Positions 1 through 8,837 of a stretch of 31,618 nt of DNA are shown here, piece by piece; position 1 is the first letter of the stretch; every line of letters begins with the position of its first letter. This stretch comes from CBDVBD01 sp965372135. Its GTDB lineage: Bacteria; Electryoneota; RPQS01; CBDVBD01. The DNA lies in the NCBI GenBank assembly GCA_965372135.1, contig CBDVBD010000020.1:1-31618 (forward strand), read 5' to 3'. The translations under genes and the position numbers were made by a program. Under the pieces are notes generated by a model. It worked only from the letters and a program-made list of their open reading frames with translations, did not search any database and was not told where the DNA came from.

Positions 1-106
1 GGCCAACGAAATCGTCTCATTATCCCTGTCAGATGTTGACATCAAAAACAAACAAAAACAACCGCAGGATAATTAGACAATTACAATTAATTATAACGTA
101 TAACCA

Positions 107-1309
107 ATGGCACTGTTCCACCGCGCACCAGCCGACCAGGCTGATACTTTAGTTCCGGAATCCTCCGAGGACATCCGGCAGAAACCGACCTTGGCGATCA
201 TCCATCTGGATCGATTGATTCGGAATCTGCAGAGGCTTACCATCATGGTAAGCCCAGCAGGAATAATGCCCATCATCAAAGCGGATGCCTACGGGCATGG
301 GTTGATCCCTATCGCCAGGGCATTAACCGCCGAAGGCGTGACCGGGTTGGGTGTGAGTTTCCTGGAGGAAGCAGTAGCGCTACGCCGCGCTGGAATTCAG
401 GGTCGCATCCTGGTAATGGGGGGGATTGTCAACGCCCAGATCGACCATTTCCTGGAGTTCGATCTGGAAATGACCGCATCGTCGGAATTTAAAGCACAAG
501 CGATCTCCGAAGCGGCGGAACGCTTGGGAGTTCGTGCCAAGGTGCATGCCAAAATCGACACCGGCATGAGCCGGATTGGGGTCAATTGGGAACAGGCGGA
601 TCCGTTCTTCCGAACGTTATCAGAGCTGCCCGGCTTGGATGTGGTGGGGATGTACTCCCACTTGGCGACCGCGGAAGCCACGGAAGGCGAAGGGCACGGT
701 TTCGCTCGCGAGCAAATCCGCAGATTCCGCCAAAGCATCGATTGCGCAAAGCAGTATGGGTTGGAGCCGCCGATGATTCACATCGTGAATACGGTCGGAT
801 TATTGAACCACCCCGACGCGCGATTTTCCCTAATTCGACCGGGTTTGGCGTTGTATGGGCTGCCCATGAAAACCAACCAGCCTTTGGAGAAGATTGGTGC
901 GGAACCGGTGCTGGAACTAATCAGCGAGGTGGTATTTTTAAAAGGCGTCCGCAAAGGAACCCCCATCAGCTACGGCATGACCTGGCGGGCTCCCCACGAC
1001 ACCTGGATCGCCACCATCCCGCTGGGATACGGTGATGGATATCCCAGAGCAATGGGCAACCGGGGCGAAGTGTTGATTGAGGGGAAACGCTATCCGATTG
1101 TGGGAGCGGTGTGCATGGACCAGTTGATGGTGGATTTGGGACCGGAAAACCCGCCGGAGGTGGGATCAAAAGTGACGTTGATCGGACGACAAGGAAACGA
1201 GGAAATCACGGTGGAGAAAATCTGCCGGCTGACCGGATACATCCCTTACGAAGTCCCGATCCTCTTGACTAACCGGGTGCCAAGAGTCTATCGAAATGTT
1301 GAATTTTGA
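107..1309 (+). CDS. alr: Alanine racemase
   Basis: PLP-dependent racemase that interconverts L- and D-alanine in the cytoplasm, supplying D-Ala for peptidoglycan. The 400-residue length is near the family norm (about 360-380), with some 28 extra N-terminal residues before the barrel. The PLP lysine lies in IIKADAYGHG (Lys58). HAKIDTGMSRIG follows at about 148-158, RPGLALYG at 244-251, the second catalytic base Tyr289 in ISYGMTW, IPLGYGDGYPR at 304-314, and the substrate-binding AVCMDQ at 334-339. All key residues are present. The ATG at 107 has no Shine-Dalgarno sequence, so a leaderless or weakly initiated start is possible. A start nearer residue 28 would also fit the family. The last residues (NVEF) are encoded by a short tandem repeat that runs into the downstream gap. 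Identification is secure; only the start is uncertain. Confidence 0.96.
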   Translation: MALFHRAPADQADTLVPESSEDIRQKPTLAIIHLDRLIRNLQRLTIMVSPAGIMPIIKADAYGHGLIPIARALTAEGVTGLGVSFLEEAVALRRAGIQGRILVMGGIVNAQIDHFLEFDLEMTASSEFKAQAISEAAERLGVRAKVHAKIDTGMSRIGVNWEQADPFFRTLSELPGLDVVGMYSHLATAEATEGEGHGFAREQIRRFRQSIDCAKQYGLEPPMIHIVNTVGLLNHPDARFSLIRPGLALYGLPMKTNQPLEKIGAEPVLELISEVVFLKGVRKGTPISYGMTWRAPHDTWIATIPLGYGDGYPRAMGNRGEVLIEGKRYPIVGAVCMDQLMVDLGPENPPEVGSKVTLIGRQGNEEITVEKICRLTGYIPYEVPILLTNRVPRVYRNVEF

Positions 1310-1333
1310 ATGTTGAATGTTGAATTTTTTAAA
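1298..1333 (+). repeat. Short tandem repeat across the alr stop codon
   Basis: Imperfect copies of a TTGAATG-like unit (GTTGAATTTTGAATG, then GTTGAATGTTGAATT) span the alr stop and the start of the gap before the next gene. The repeat supplies the final codons of alr, so copy-number change could alter its C-terminus. It carries no hairpin that would make it a terminator. Confidence 0.6.
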
Positions 1334-1347
1334 ATAGAGGAACCTAC

Positions 1348-1665
1348 ATGATCGTAACTACTACACATACTATCGAAGGCAGCCCGGTCAAGGAATACAA
1401 GGGGATTGTCAGCGGGGAAGCCATCATGGGCGCCAACCTCGTGCTGGACTTCTTCGCCGGCATTCGGGACATCGTGGGCGGACGCAGTGCTGCTTACGAG
1501 AAGAAGCTGATGGAAGCACAGACTATAGCGCTTGATGAGATGAAGGAACGGGCACAAGCTGTGGGAGCCAATGCCGTAGTGGGGGTGGACATGGACTACG
1601 AAGTCCTCGGTTCGAAGAATGGCATGCTGATGGTTAACGTGAACGGCACCGCAGTGGTGATATAG
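1348..1665 (+). CDS. YbjQ/UPF0145 family protein
   Basis: Small cytoplasmic protein of 105 residues, the full length for the YbjQ (DUF74, heavy-metal-binding-like) family, whose members form homo-oligomeric rings of unknown function. Family marks are the TTTHTIEG N-terminus, the GIVSGEAIMGAN segment at about 18-31, the helix running from AYEKKLMEAQ to ALDEMKERA, and the GANAVVGVDMDYE strand at about 73-85. A good Shine-Dalgarno (AGAGGAA) lies 6 nt before the ATG. It follows alr by 38 bp and may be read from the same transcript, but there is no evident functional link. The biochemical role is not established for the family. Confidence 0.9.
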   Translation: MIVTTTHTIEGSPVKEYKGIVSGEAIMGANLVLDFFAGIRDIVGGRSAAYEKKLMEAQTIALDEMKERAQAVGANAVVGVDMDYEVLGSKNGMLMVNVNGTAVVI

Positions 1666-1717
1666 ACTATTAAATACTCGAAAATATCAAAAAAATACGC
1701 TATGGATGGGACACTGA

Positions 1718-2890
1718 TTGATCCGATCTGATTCCAGGCTGATGACCATTGCTGCAATGAACTGCGCCCTGTTCCTGGGATTCAATCTGTGGCGTGCGCT
1801 CTTTAACAATTTCGCCGTGGAAGAAATGCAAGCCGAAGCCATCCACGTCGGTTTGATCCAAGGTATCCGGGAAATCCCCGGGCTATTGGCGATTCTGGCG
1901 GTGGTGGCTGTCATGTGGATTGCGGAAATCCGCCTTGCGTCCATTATGGTGGTGATATTCGGTGTCGGGCTGATCTGGACCGCGTATGTGAGTAGCATGA
2001 CCTCTTTCGTGCTCGCCACCCTGTTGATGAGCGTGGGATTCCATTATTTTATGACCTCGCAACGGTCGGTGATCCTGAAGATTGCATCCATCGCCGACGC
2101 CCCGAAAATCCTGGGCACCATCGGAAGCCTGCGGTCCGGAGTGGCGGTACTGGTGTTGGCGCTGATCTTCCTCACCACCAAAGGACCGCTTCGGGAAGGG
2201 GAGTTATTAAGCTACCGCGACCTGTTTTTGTGGATCGGGATCATCGTAACCGTAGCGGGATTTGTGACGATGTTCCGCCATCGCGGCATTCGGAAACCGG
2301 AAATCAAACCCCCGATGAGGTTACGACGGCGGTATTCGCTCTACTACTTGCTCACGTTCCTGGCAGGCAGCCGGCGCCAGATCTTCACCACTTTCGCCAT
2401 TTTCCTGCTGGTGTGGAAACATGACACGTCGGCGCAGACCGCAGCGATATTAATTTTCGCCAATCACGTAATCACCACCTATACCAACCGATTGGTGGGG
2501 AAATTAATCGCCAAATTCGGGGAACGGCTGCTGCTGACCATCGAATATGTAGCGATGGTGGCGATTTTCGCCGCTTATGGGTTTGTGGACCATACCTTGA
2601 CATTGTATATCCTGTTCGTCCTGGACGGCATCTTTTTCGGTATCGGCATCGGTATATCCACCTTTTTCCAGAAAATCGCCACCCAGGAGGACATCACCGC
2701 CAACGTCTCCATCGGCATGTCCGCCAATCACATTTCTGCGGTGGCAATCCCCTTGATCGGTGGTTTGTTATGGTCGTTGGGGCATGAAGTCACGTTCATG
2801 ATGGGGTCGGTGATTGCGTTCGCGTCCCTGATCTCGGTACAATTTATCCCTGCCTCCATCACTAAATGGGGGTCGCAGACATCAAATTAG
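1718..2890 (+). CDS. MFS-type membrane transporter
   Basis: Polytopic inner-membrane protein of 390 residues with about 11-12 hydrophobic segments in two halves, joined by a basic cytoplasmic linker near residues 180-205 (RHRGIRKPEIKPPMRLRRR). This is the layout of a major facilitator superfamily permease. The substrate cannot be read from the sequence. I chose the TTG start at 1718 because GGATGGGA lies 7-8 nt upstream. The ATG at 1742 (MTIAAMNC, residue 9) is the alternative and would still precede the first membrane segment. The gap from the YbjQ gene is 52 bp, and the methyltransferase starts 34 bp downstream, so these genes may be co-transcribed. Confidence 0.85.
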   Translation: MIRSDSRLMTIAAMNCALFLGFNLWRALFNNFAVEEMQAEAIHVGLIQGIREIPGLLAILAVVAVMWIAEIRLASIMVVIFGVGLIWTAYVSSMTSFVLATLLMSVGFHYFMTSQRSVILKIASIADAPKILGTIGSLRSGVAVLVLALIFLTTKGPLREGELLSYRDLFLWIGIIVTVAGFVTMFRHRGIRKPEIKPPMRLRRRYSLYYLLTFLAGSRRQIFTTFAIFLLVWKHDTSAQTAAILIFANHVITTYTNRLVGKLIAKFGERLLLTIEYVAMVAIFAAYGFVDHTLTLYILFVLDGIFFGIGIGISTFFQKIATQEDITANVSIGMSANHISAVAIPLIGGLLWSLGHEVTFMMGSVIAFASLISVQFIPASITKWGSQTSN

Positions 2891-2924
2891 CACAGGGCGT
2901 TGTATTATAACCTATGGAGTATAT

Positions 2925-3683
2925 GTGAGTTACAAAGACATAGCTCATTATTACGATATTATCTTTGACATGCCGGAAACCACCCAGAAGGAAATGGAAT
3001 TTTTCCAATGGGCGTTTACCAACCTGTCCGATGTACCGGTGAAAACCATATTGGATGCGGCAGCCGGCACCGGACGGCACACCATCCCATTGGCACGGTC
3101 CGGATATGAGGTGACCGCCGCCGATGCATCGTTGGAAATGTTGGATGTACTGCGTGACAAGCTGCAGGACTTGTCAGTACCGATCCTGCATTGGGATGTC
3201 AGGGAATTGGAATTCGATACTCGGTTCGACGCGGTATTGATGATCTTCACCGCCTTTAATCACCTGTTGAGGGATAAGGATGCCGAACAGGCATTGAAGG
3301 TGATTCATCGTGCATTGACGCCCGGCGGGATATTAATCTTTGACGTGGCGAATTTCTACAATCTATTGGGGCGGTTCAAGGATTCCAATATCACTACCCA
3401 TGAAGGTAATGATGTACGGGTGTTACGTATCGTCCGCCACCTGGTGGAAGATGTGGATGCGCTGTTTGTCCATGACGAAACCAATCTGGTGGAACAGAAA
3501 GGGGTGGTGAAATCATTTCATACCACTGTACCATTGAGGATGTACACGAAGCATGAAGTGGAACGACTGTTAAGAGAAACCGGCTTTTCGCGTGTTCACT
3601 GCTTTCGGGATTGGGATGATCGCAAAGAACAGGGTGAGCACGCTTTTCGTTTGGTGTTCGTGGCAAAGAAGTCGAAAACATAA
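2925..3683 (+). CDS. Class I SAM-dependent methyltransferase
   Basis: Cytoplasmic methyltransferase of 252 residues. Motif I (ILDAAAGTGRHTIPLARSG, about 42-60) binds the SAM methionine moiety. The acidic end of the next strand (VTAADAS) binds the ribose, and HWDVRELEFDTRFDAVLMI supplies motifs II and III. The N-terminal HYYDIIFD and the late GGILIFDVANFYN are typical of the Methyltransf_25/11 group, which methylates small molecules and occasionally proteins. Nothing here identifies the acceptor. The start is GTG at 2925 with GGAG 6-7 nt upstream. Confidence 0.9.
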   Translation: MSYKDIAHYYDIIFDMPETTQKEMEFFQWAFTNLSDVPVKTILDAAAGTGRHTIPLARSGYEVTAADASLEMLDVLRDKLQDLSVPILHWDVRELEFDTRFDAVLMIFTAFNHLLRDKDAEQALKVIHRALTPGGILIFDVANFYNLLGRFKDSNITTHEGNDVRVLRIVRHLVEDVDALFVHDETNLVEQKGVVKSFHTTVPLRMYTKHEVERLLRETGFSRVHCFRDWDDRKEQGEHAFRLVFVAKKSKT

Positions 3684-3784
3684 ATAGACTATGTGTGTAG
3701 GGAAATTTTTGTTTGTCAATACTATGCAGAATGATCAATCGCTGGATCCTTCGAGTGGATTTGCAGCGTACAGTAGGAGTTGTT

Positions 3785-4831
3785 ATGGTAATGCGAAAGA
3801 CATCAACATGGAAAATCGGGATTGTTTTCCTTCTCATGTTCGGGATGACCGGGGCACTACCTTCGTGGGCGGAATATCAAGTAGGCGATACCGTTAGCAA
3901 TTTTACTTTGCAAAATTGGAATGGGCAATGGGTGTCCTTGTACGATTATAGCAACCGGATTGTCATAGTTGATTTCTGGTTTTATGGCTGAAGTGCCTGT
4001 GGCGTGGCGGCGCCGCGCTTAGAAGCTATTATGGATGATTACGAAGACCAGGGCGTTGAAGTATTATCCTTAGGGTATCTTGAGAACATCAGTACCTGCA
4101 ACTTATGGCGGCTTCTCTATAATCTCACTTATCCGGTATTGAGTGATATCACCGGGGCAGTCACTATCACCTACCTCCCAGATAGTCTCTATTTCCCACA
4201 TATCACAATTATCGACGAAAGTCAGATTGTACAGTACACAGTGCCCAACTTCAATGAACCCCAAATCCGTTCCACTTTGAACGGGATGATGGAGCCGGAA
4301 ATATCTGTGTTACCCAATTCCCTGAGTTTCGGTTCCGTAATGCAAGGGCATGCCAGTTCCCGGACAGTTTGGGTCGATAATATCGGAACCGGAATTGTGG
4401 AAGTAACCAATGTAACCTCATCCAATCCCGATTTTCAAGTCACGCCGACATCCGGCGAAGTCTTTGCCTATAACGATTTGTTGGAATTAAGCGTAACATT
4501 CGCGCCCACACTCATCGGCACTTATTCCGATTCAATTCAGATAACAAGCAATGGCGGAAATGCGGTAGTGTCCCTATCCGGAACAGGTGTCGAGCTCATT
4601 ATCGACGACTTAACGATTTCCAGAATATTCACTCACGTTGCATTAGCCTGGAGTATAATCCCCGCGGCGTCAGGATATAAAATCTACTCGTGTGCCGAAC
4701 CATATGTGGAGCCGATTCCTGCCAATTATTCCGGATACACCACCAGCAACGGTTATCTGGATATCAACGCCTTCGGTCCAAATGGTCCCAACGCCAAGTA
4801 TTACTGCATTACCGCAGTGTTCAACGATTAA
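3785..4831 (+). CDS. TlpA-like exported selenoprotein (UxxC) with ASH-type domain
   Basis: Read through an in-frame TGA at 3989-3991, this encodes 348 residues. An N-terminal signal peptide (basic start, hydrophobic core at about 10-24, ending near LPSWA) leads into a TlpA/AhpC-TSA thioredoxin fold (VGDTVSNFTLQNWNG, then IVIVDFWFYG). The TGA is codon 69 and sits in WFYG-U-SAC-G, where the first Cys of the FWxxWCxxC motif belongs; Cys72 is the resolving Cys. The thioredoxin fold continues after the TGA (ITGAVTITYLPDSLYFPHITIID). Next comes an ASPM-SPD-2-Hydin-like beta domain from about residue 175 (EISVLPNSLSFGSV, NIGTG, VTFAPT, VSLSGTG) and a fibronectin III-like end. The start at 3785 has AGGAG 5 nt upstream. 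It is probably a periplasmic thiol/selenol oxidoreductase. A plain nonsense mutation is the alternative, but both halves are intact and in one frame. Confidence 0.85.
3991..4020 (+). promoter_or_regulatory. Candidate bacterial SECIS hairpin after the TGA
   Basis: The bases from the A of the TGA onward fold into a hairpin: AAGTGC (3991-3996) pairs with GCGCTT (4015-4020), a four-base bulge CTGT follows, then GGCG (4001-4004) pairs with CGCC (4011-4014) around the loop TGGCGG. An alternative 7-bp upper stem (3998-4004 with 4011-4017, two G-U pairs) keeps the same loop. A hairpin immediately 3' of the UGA with a G near the start of the loop is the known form of the bacterial SECIS element bound by SelB. 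The loop begins 13 nt after the UGA, somewhat closer than in E. coli fdhF, which is the main reservation. Confidence 0.65.
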
Positions 4832-4917
4832 TTTTAATACTCCACAATCATATTTGCATATACCGAATTTTGAGAAACCAATCATAGATCTTCATCCCGA
4901 CAGGCTACATACACAAT

Positions 4918-6417
4918 ATGAACGATTCCGACCTGAACAAAGTGATGGGTGATCGTCGCGCCGCGTTAAAGCGGCTAATCGACGCTGGCATCGATCCCTA
5001 CCCTTACCGTTTCGAAACCACACACTCTCTGGAGCAGGCTGGCAGCCTCTTCGATCCCTCCAACCCGGAATCCCGACCCCAAGTCCAGATCGCCGGACGG
5101 GTAATTTCGCCGGTGCGGTTAATGGGGAAAGCGGCTTTTACCCACCTCCAGGACGAGTCGAACCGCTTACAAGTATACCTGAAACTGGACGATCTGGGTG
5201 ATGATACATTTCGGTGGGCGAAGAAGCTGGACGTGGGGGATATTGTGGGGATTCGGGGCACGGTTTTCCAGACAAAAACCGGGGAAATTACCGTGCATGC
5301 CGACTCGGTTACTATGTTGTGTAAGAACCTGCGCCCTCTGCCCATCGTCAAGGAAAAGGACGGTGAGGTCTATGATGCATTCACAGATAAGGAAGCCCGC
5401 TACCGGCGCCGGCACGTAGACTTGATTGTGAATCCCCACATCCGCGACATCTATCGCACCCGGGCAAAGGTGATTTCCGGCTGCCGGAATTTCCTGGATG
5501 CCGATGGCTTCTTAGAGGTGGAAACCCCCATCCTACAGCCGGTGTACGGTGGCGCCATGGCGCGTCCTTTCACCACTCATCACCACACACTGGACACCAC
5601 GTTGTACCTGCGCATCGCCGACGAACTCTACCTGAAGCGGTTGCTGGTGGGCGGCTTGGAAAAGGTGTATGAAGTCAGCAAGGACTTCCGCAACGAGGGC
5701 ATGGATCGCAACCACAATCCGGAATTTACTATGTTGGAATGGTACGCCGCCTACGAAGACTACACCGACGCCATGAACCGTATCGAGCGGATGATCACCA
5801 CCATCACCCGGGAAATCGCAGGATCGACCATTGTATCTTATCAGGGGACTGATATCGATATCGAACCGCCCTGGAAGCGGGTTACGTGGTTCGAAGCACT
5901 AAAGAATTATACTGGGGAAAACCTGCAGGACGCCGATAAGGAAACACTGCATGCCGTGGCGCGGAACCACAATCTGGAAGTAGAAGATTTTTGGGGAATA
6001 GGAAAAACGTTGGACGAGCTGTTTAAAGACTTGATTCGACCCAACTTAATCGAACCGACCATTGTGTACGATTACCCGTTGGAGATGTCTCCATTAGCCA
6101 AGAAACACCGCTCAGAAAAAAACTTGGTGGAACGGTTCCAGGTGTTCATCGGGGGGTTGGAAATGGGGAATGCTTTTTCCGAATTAAACGATCCATTGGA
6201 TCAAAAAGCTCGGTTCAAAGAGCAGGTGAAACTGCGTAAAGCCGGCGATAGTGAAACCCACGCCATGGATAAGGATTTCATCGAAGCATTGGAAGTGGGC
6301 ATGCCTCCGGCGGCGGGTTTGGGACTGGGTATCGACCGGTTAGTGATGCTGTTCACCGACCAGTCCTCCATCCGCGACGTCATCCTATTTCCCCAAATGC
6401 GACCCGAGGGAAAATAA
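4918..6417 (+). CDS. lysS: Lysyl-tRNA synthetase, class II
   Basis: Charges tRNA-Lys with lysine in the cytoplasm. The 499 residues match the usual length (about 490-505). An OB-fold anticodon-binding domain covers about 55-150 (VQIAGRVISPVRLMGKAAF, then FTHLQD). The class II catalytic core follows: motif 1 around RNFLDADGFLEVETPIL, motif 2 FRNEGMDRNHNPEFTMLEWY, and motif 3 GLGLGIDRLVMLFT near the C-terminus. The signature PLAKKHR loop and ERFQVFIGGLEMGNAFSELNDP are present. No clear Shine-Dalgarno precedes the ATG. It lies 65 bp upstream of lolC/E, an adjacency seen in many Gram-negative lineages. Confidence 0.97.
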   Translation: MNDSDLNKVMGDRRAALKRLIDAGIDPYPYRFETTHSLEQAGSLFDPSNPESRPQVQIAGRVISPVRLMGKAAFTHLQDESNRLQVYLKLDDLGDDTFRWAKKLDVGDIVGIRGTVFQTKTGEITVHADSVTMLCKNLRPLPIVKEKDGEVYDAFTDKEARYRRRHVDLIVNPHIRDIYRTRAKVISGCRNFLDADGFLEVETPILQPVYGGAMARPFTTHHHTLDTTLYLRIADELYLKRLLVGGLEKVYEVSKDFRNEGMDRNHNPEFTMLEWYAAYEDYTDAMNRIERMITTITREIAGSTIVSYQGTDIDIEPPWKRVTWFEALKNYTGENLQDADKETLHAVARNHNLEVEDFWGIGKTLDELFKDLIRPNLIEPTIVYDYPLEMSPLAKKHRSEKNLVERFQVFIGGLEMGNAFSELNDPLDQKARFKEQVKLRKAGDSETHAMDKDFIEALEVGMPPAAGLGLGIDRLVMLFTDQSSIRDVILFPQMRPEGK

Positions 6418-6482
6418 ACAAGTCAGAATTCCGTTCCAATAATCTAAATTTACACATTCCGCTATCCAATCGGGACAATGCT

Positions 6483-7712
6483 ATGTCCTACGAATTTTTC
6501 ATCGCAAAGCGCTACCTGCGTTCTCGCCGCCAAACCGGGTTCATCTCCCTGATTACCTATATTTCCATCGGTGGGGTAGCTGTTGGCGTGGCAGCGCTGA
6601 TCATCGTCCTGAGCGTCATGAACGGCTTCGAATCGGAAGTCCGCAGCCGCATCATCGGCGCCGACGCCCACATCCGCATCGAAACCTTCCACAACAAAGG
6701 GGTGGAAGACTGGCAGGGCGTGATGGATAAACTGCGCGACATCCCCCATATCGTTGGAATGTCGCCCTACATAATGGACAAAGGCATGATCCGGTTGAGC
6801 AGCGAAATCGAAGGCGTCCTGGTGCGCGGCATCGATCCCGAAACCGTTGCCCAGGTGTCCGACCTGCCACAGAATATCGTGTACGGTTCGTTGGATCTGG
6901 ACCCGCCGGAAGGCAGCACGGAACTGCCGGGAATCGTGCTCGGCAAGTATTTAGCTGACCGGCTGATCGCCATCAAGAGAGACACCGTGCTGATCTTCAG
7001 CGCCGCCGGGTTCACCTCCACCCTCAGCCAGCCGCTGGTTAAACAGTTCCGCGTGGTGGGGATTTTCGAAACCGGACTCTACGAATTCGATGACACCATC
7101 GCCTATATTTCCCTGTCATCCGCCCAGAAATTATTCCGAATGGGCAATAAAGTCCACGGAATCGAAGTCATGCTGGATGACATGTACGCCGCCCAGGACG
7201 TCAAAAACGTATTGAACGCCACCCTCGGCTACCCCTTCTACCCGCGCACCTGGATCGAAATGCGCAAAAACCTGTTCAGTTGGATGAAGGTGGAAAAAAT
7301 GGTATGGTTCGTCCTGCTCTCGCTAATCATCATGGTGGCAGCTTTCAACATCATTTCCACCCTGATCATGGTGGCATTGGAAAAGAAAAAGGAAATCGGT
7401 ATCCTGAAATCCATGGGCGCCACCTCCAAAAGCATCGCTCGCATTTTCACCATGCAGGGGTTGATCGTGGGAATTGTCGGTTCCGGACTGGGGACTATTT
7501 TGGGCTGGGCAATCTGCGTGATCCAGGTAAAATACAAGGTGTTCGCCTTACCGGCGGACATCTATTTCCTGGATTGGCTGCCGGTGCAGATGCAGTGGCT
7601 GGATTTCGTGTGGATTGATATTGTTGCGATATTATTGAGTTATATAGCGGCAGTCTATCCTGCAAAAAAAGCCGCCAAATTATCACCCGTGGAAGCCATT
7701 CGGTACGAATAA
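6483..7712 (+). CDS. lolC: LolC/LolE family lipoprotein-releasing permease
   Basis: Inner-membrane subunit of the LolCDE ABC transporter, which extracts outer-membrane lipoproteins and hands them to LolA. The 409 residues show the family plan: one membrane helix at about 22-46, a large periplasmic domain at about 50-270, then three membrane helices (about 273-300, 320-345 and 375-400). Typical blocks are the N-terminal FIAKRYLRSRRQTGFISLI and VLSVMNGFE, and the C-terminal LEKKKEIGILKSMGA with PAKKAAKLSPVEAIRYE. The partner ATPase (lolD) lies downstream, beyond a GTPase gene. Only one permease gene is visible, so it may form a homodimer, as in lineages with a single LolC/E-type (LolF) subunit. 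It has no Shine-Dalgarno sequence. Its last 18 bp recur at 7828-7845. Confidence 0.93.
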   Translation: MSYEFFIAKRYLRSRRQTGFISLITYISIGGVAVGVAALIIVLSVMNGFESEVRSRIIGADAHIRIETFHNKGVEDWQGVMDKLRDIPHIVGMSPYIMDKGMIRLSSEIEGVLVRGIDPETVAQVSDLPQNIVYGSLDLDPPEGSTELPGIVLGKYLADRLIAIKRDTVLIFSAAGFTSTLSQPLVKQFRVVGIFETGLYEFDDTIAYISLSSAQKLFRMGNKVHGIEVMLDDMYAAQDVKNVLNATLGYPFYPRTWIEMRKNLFSWMKVEKMVWFVLLSLIIMVAAFNIISTLIMVALEKKKEIGILKSMGATSKSIARIFTMQGLIVGIVGSGLGTILGWAICVIQVKYKVFALPADIYFLDWLPVQMQWLDFVWIDIVAILLSYIAAVYPAKKAAKLSPVEAIRYE

Positions 7713-7762
7713 CCAGCGCCTTTGGAGTGCGGTGGCTTGCAACCGTTGTTAAAGAGAGGAAG

Positions 7763-7815
7763 CTGGATCCCGCATTCCCGGATCAAGTCCGGGACAGGCT
7801 CGTGCGGGATGACAG
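7763..7815. repeat. Nested palindromic intergenic repeat, copy 1
   Basis: An outer stem ATCCCGCA/TGCGGGAT (7767-7774 with 7803-7810) encloses an inner stem TCCCGGA/TCCGGGA (7776-7782 with 7788-7794) around a TCAAG loop. The flanks CTGG and GACAG match those of copy 2 at 9790-9819, which has only one stem. Elements of this form (CTGGATCCCGC...GCGGGATGACAG) are widespread MITE-like repeats. This copy lies between two copies of an 18-bp sequence (7695-7712 and 7828-7845, one mismatch) that corresponds to the end of lolC. Confidence 0.75.
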
Positions 7816-7847
7816 TTAGGATATTAGCCATTCGTTACGAATAAACA

Positions 7848-8837
7848 ATGCCCGCAAACTTACCACCAAATTATTTTTCTGCGGAAAAGCGGCTGCGCCA
7901 GGCTCGGGATCCCGAGGATAAAGTTAAAATCCTCGAAGAGATGCTCTCCATCATGCCCAAACACAAGGGCACCGACCACCTGAAAGCCGACCTCCGGTCC
8001 AAAATCGCCAGGCTGCAGCGGGAAGGACTACGAAAAAAACAAGCCAAACGCACCCAGAATCCCTACTTAGTGGACAAGGAAGGCGCCGCGCAGGTGATGC
8101 TGATCGGTCCCCCAAATTCCGGAAAATCGCAGTTGTTGAAAACCCTGAGCCCCTCATCCCAGGCATCGGTGGAACCGTACCCCTATTCAACGCAGACGCC
8201 GGTTCCCGGGATGATGCAATACCAGAACGTGGCGTTTCAACTGATCGACCTCCCCCCCATCATCAACGGCAAATTGGAATGGTGGCAGGCGGAACTGCTG
8301 AAACTGTCCGACGGCGGCATCCTGGTGCTCGACTTAGCGGATTCCGGACCCTTGACCGACCTGGAGGAAATCGAAGCCGGGCTGGACAACGTCAACATCA
8401 AGCTGGTCGGGACCAAGGATGAGGAACTCCCCATCGGCGTCAAAGGGCTTCCTGCCATCATCGCTGCCAATAAGCTGGACGTGCCCGGCACAGATGAGAC
8501 GTTGGAAATCTTCCTGGAATTTCTGAAGGGACGTTTCCAGGTGGTGGGGATTTCGGCTCAAACCGGCAAAGGTCTGGCGGAATTGGGCGATACCCTGTTC
8601 AACCGGCTTGAGATAATCCGCATCTACACCAAAATTCCCGGCAAAGACGCCGACATGAACGATCCCTATGTGCTGACCAGAGGCGCCACGGTGATGGATT
8701 TAGCAACCTCCGTGCACAAGGATTTCGGGGAAAACTTGAATTACGCCTGTGTCTGGAGCGAGCAGACCTTCGACGGGCAACGCGTCCCCCGCGATTTTCA
8801 ACTCAACGACGGCGACATAGTAGAACTTCATATATAA
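7848..8837 (+). CDS. DRG/Obg-type GTPase with C-terminal TGS domain
   Basis: Cytoplasmic P-loop GTPase of 329 residues from the TRAFAC/Obg-HflX superfamily, closest in plan to the DRG group. A basic, probably coiled-coil N-terminus (about 12-70) precedes G1 GPPNSGKS (87-94), G3 DLPP (134-137, where most GTPases have DxxG), G4 NKLD (208-211) and G5 SAQ (236-238). A TGS domain fills about 255-329 (IRIYTKIPGKDADMNDPYVL, then GATVMDLATSVHKDF, ending LNDGDIVELHI). TGS domains bind RNA or ribosomal partners, so a ribosome-associated role is the family expectation. No Shine-Dalgarno precedes the ATG. Its position between lolC and lolD is unusual. Confidence 0.9.
   Translation: MPANLPPNYFSAEKRLRQARDPEDKVKILEEMLSIMPKHKGTDHLKADLRSKIARLQREGLRKKQAKRTQNPYLVDKEGAAQVMLIGPPNSGKSQLLKTLSPSSQASVEPYPYSTQTPVPGMMQYQNVAFQLIDLPPIINGKLEWWQAELLKLSDGGILVLDLADSGPLTDLEEIEAGLDNVNIKLVGTKDEELPIGVKGLPAIIAANKLDVPGTDETLEIFLEFLKGRFQVVGISAQTGKGLAELGDTLFNRLEIIRIYTKIPGKDADMNDPYVLTRGATVMDLATSVHKDFGENLNYACVWSEQTFDGQRVPRDFQLNDGDIVELHI

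Noticed and set aside
36..41. TTGACA upstream of alr as a -35 element
   Set aside because: No -10 hexamer stands at 16-18 nt; the nearest TATAAC-like words are too far away.
3989..3991. TGA read as a simple nonsense mutation splitting two genes
   Set aside because: The stop falls exactly on the catalytic Cys position of the CxxC motif, the frame is open and well conserved on both sides, and a hairpin follows it. Selenocysteine explains all of this better.
7741..7815. Nested hairpin after lolC as an intrinsic terminator
   Set aside because: No T-run follows either arm, and the element belongs to a dispersed repeat family.
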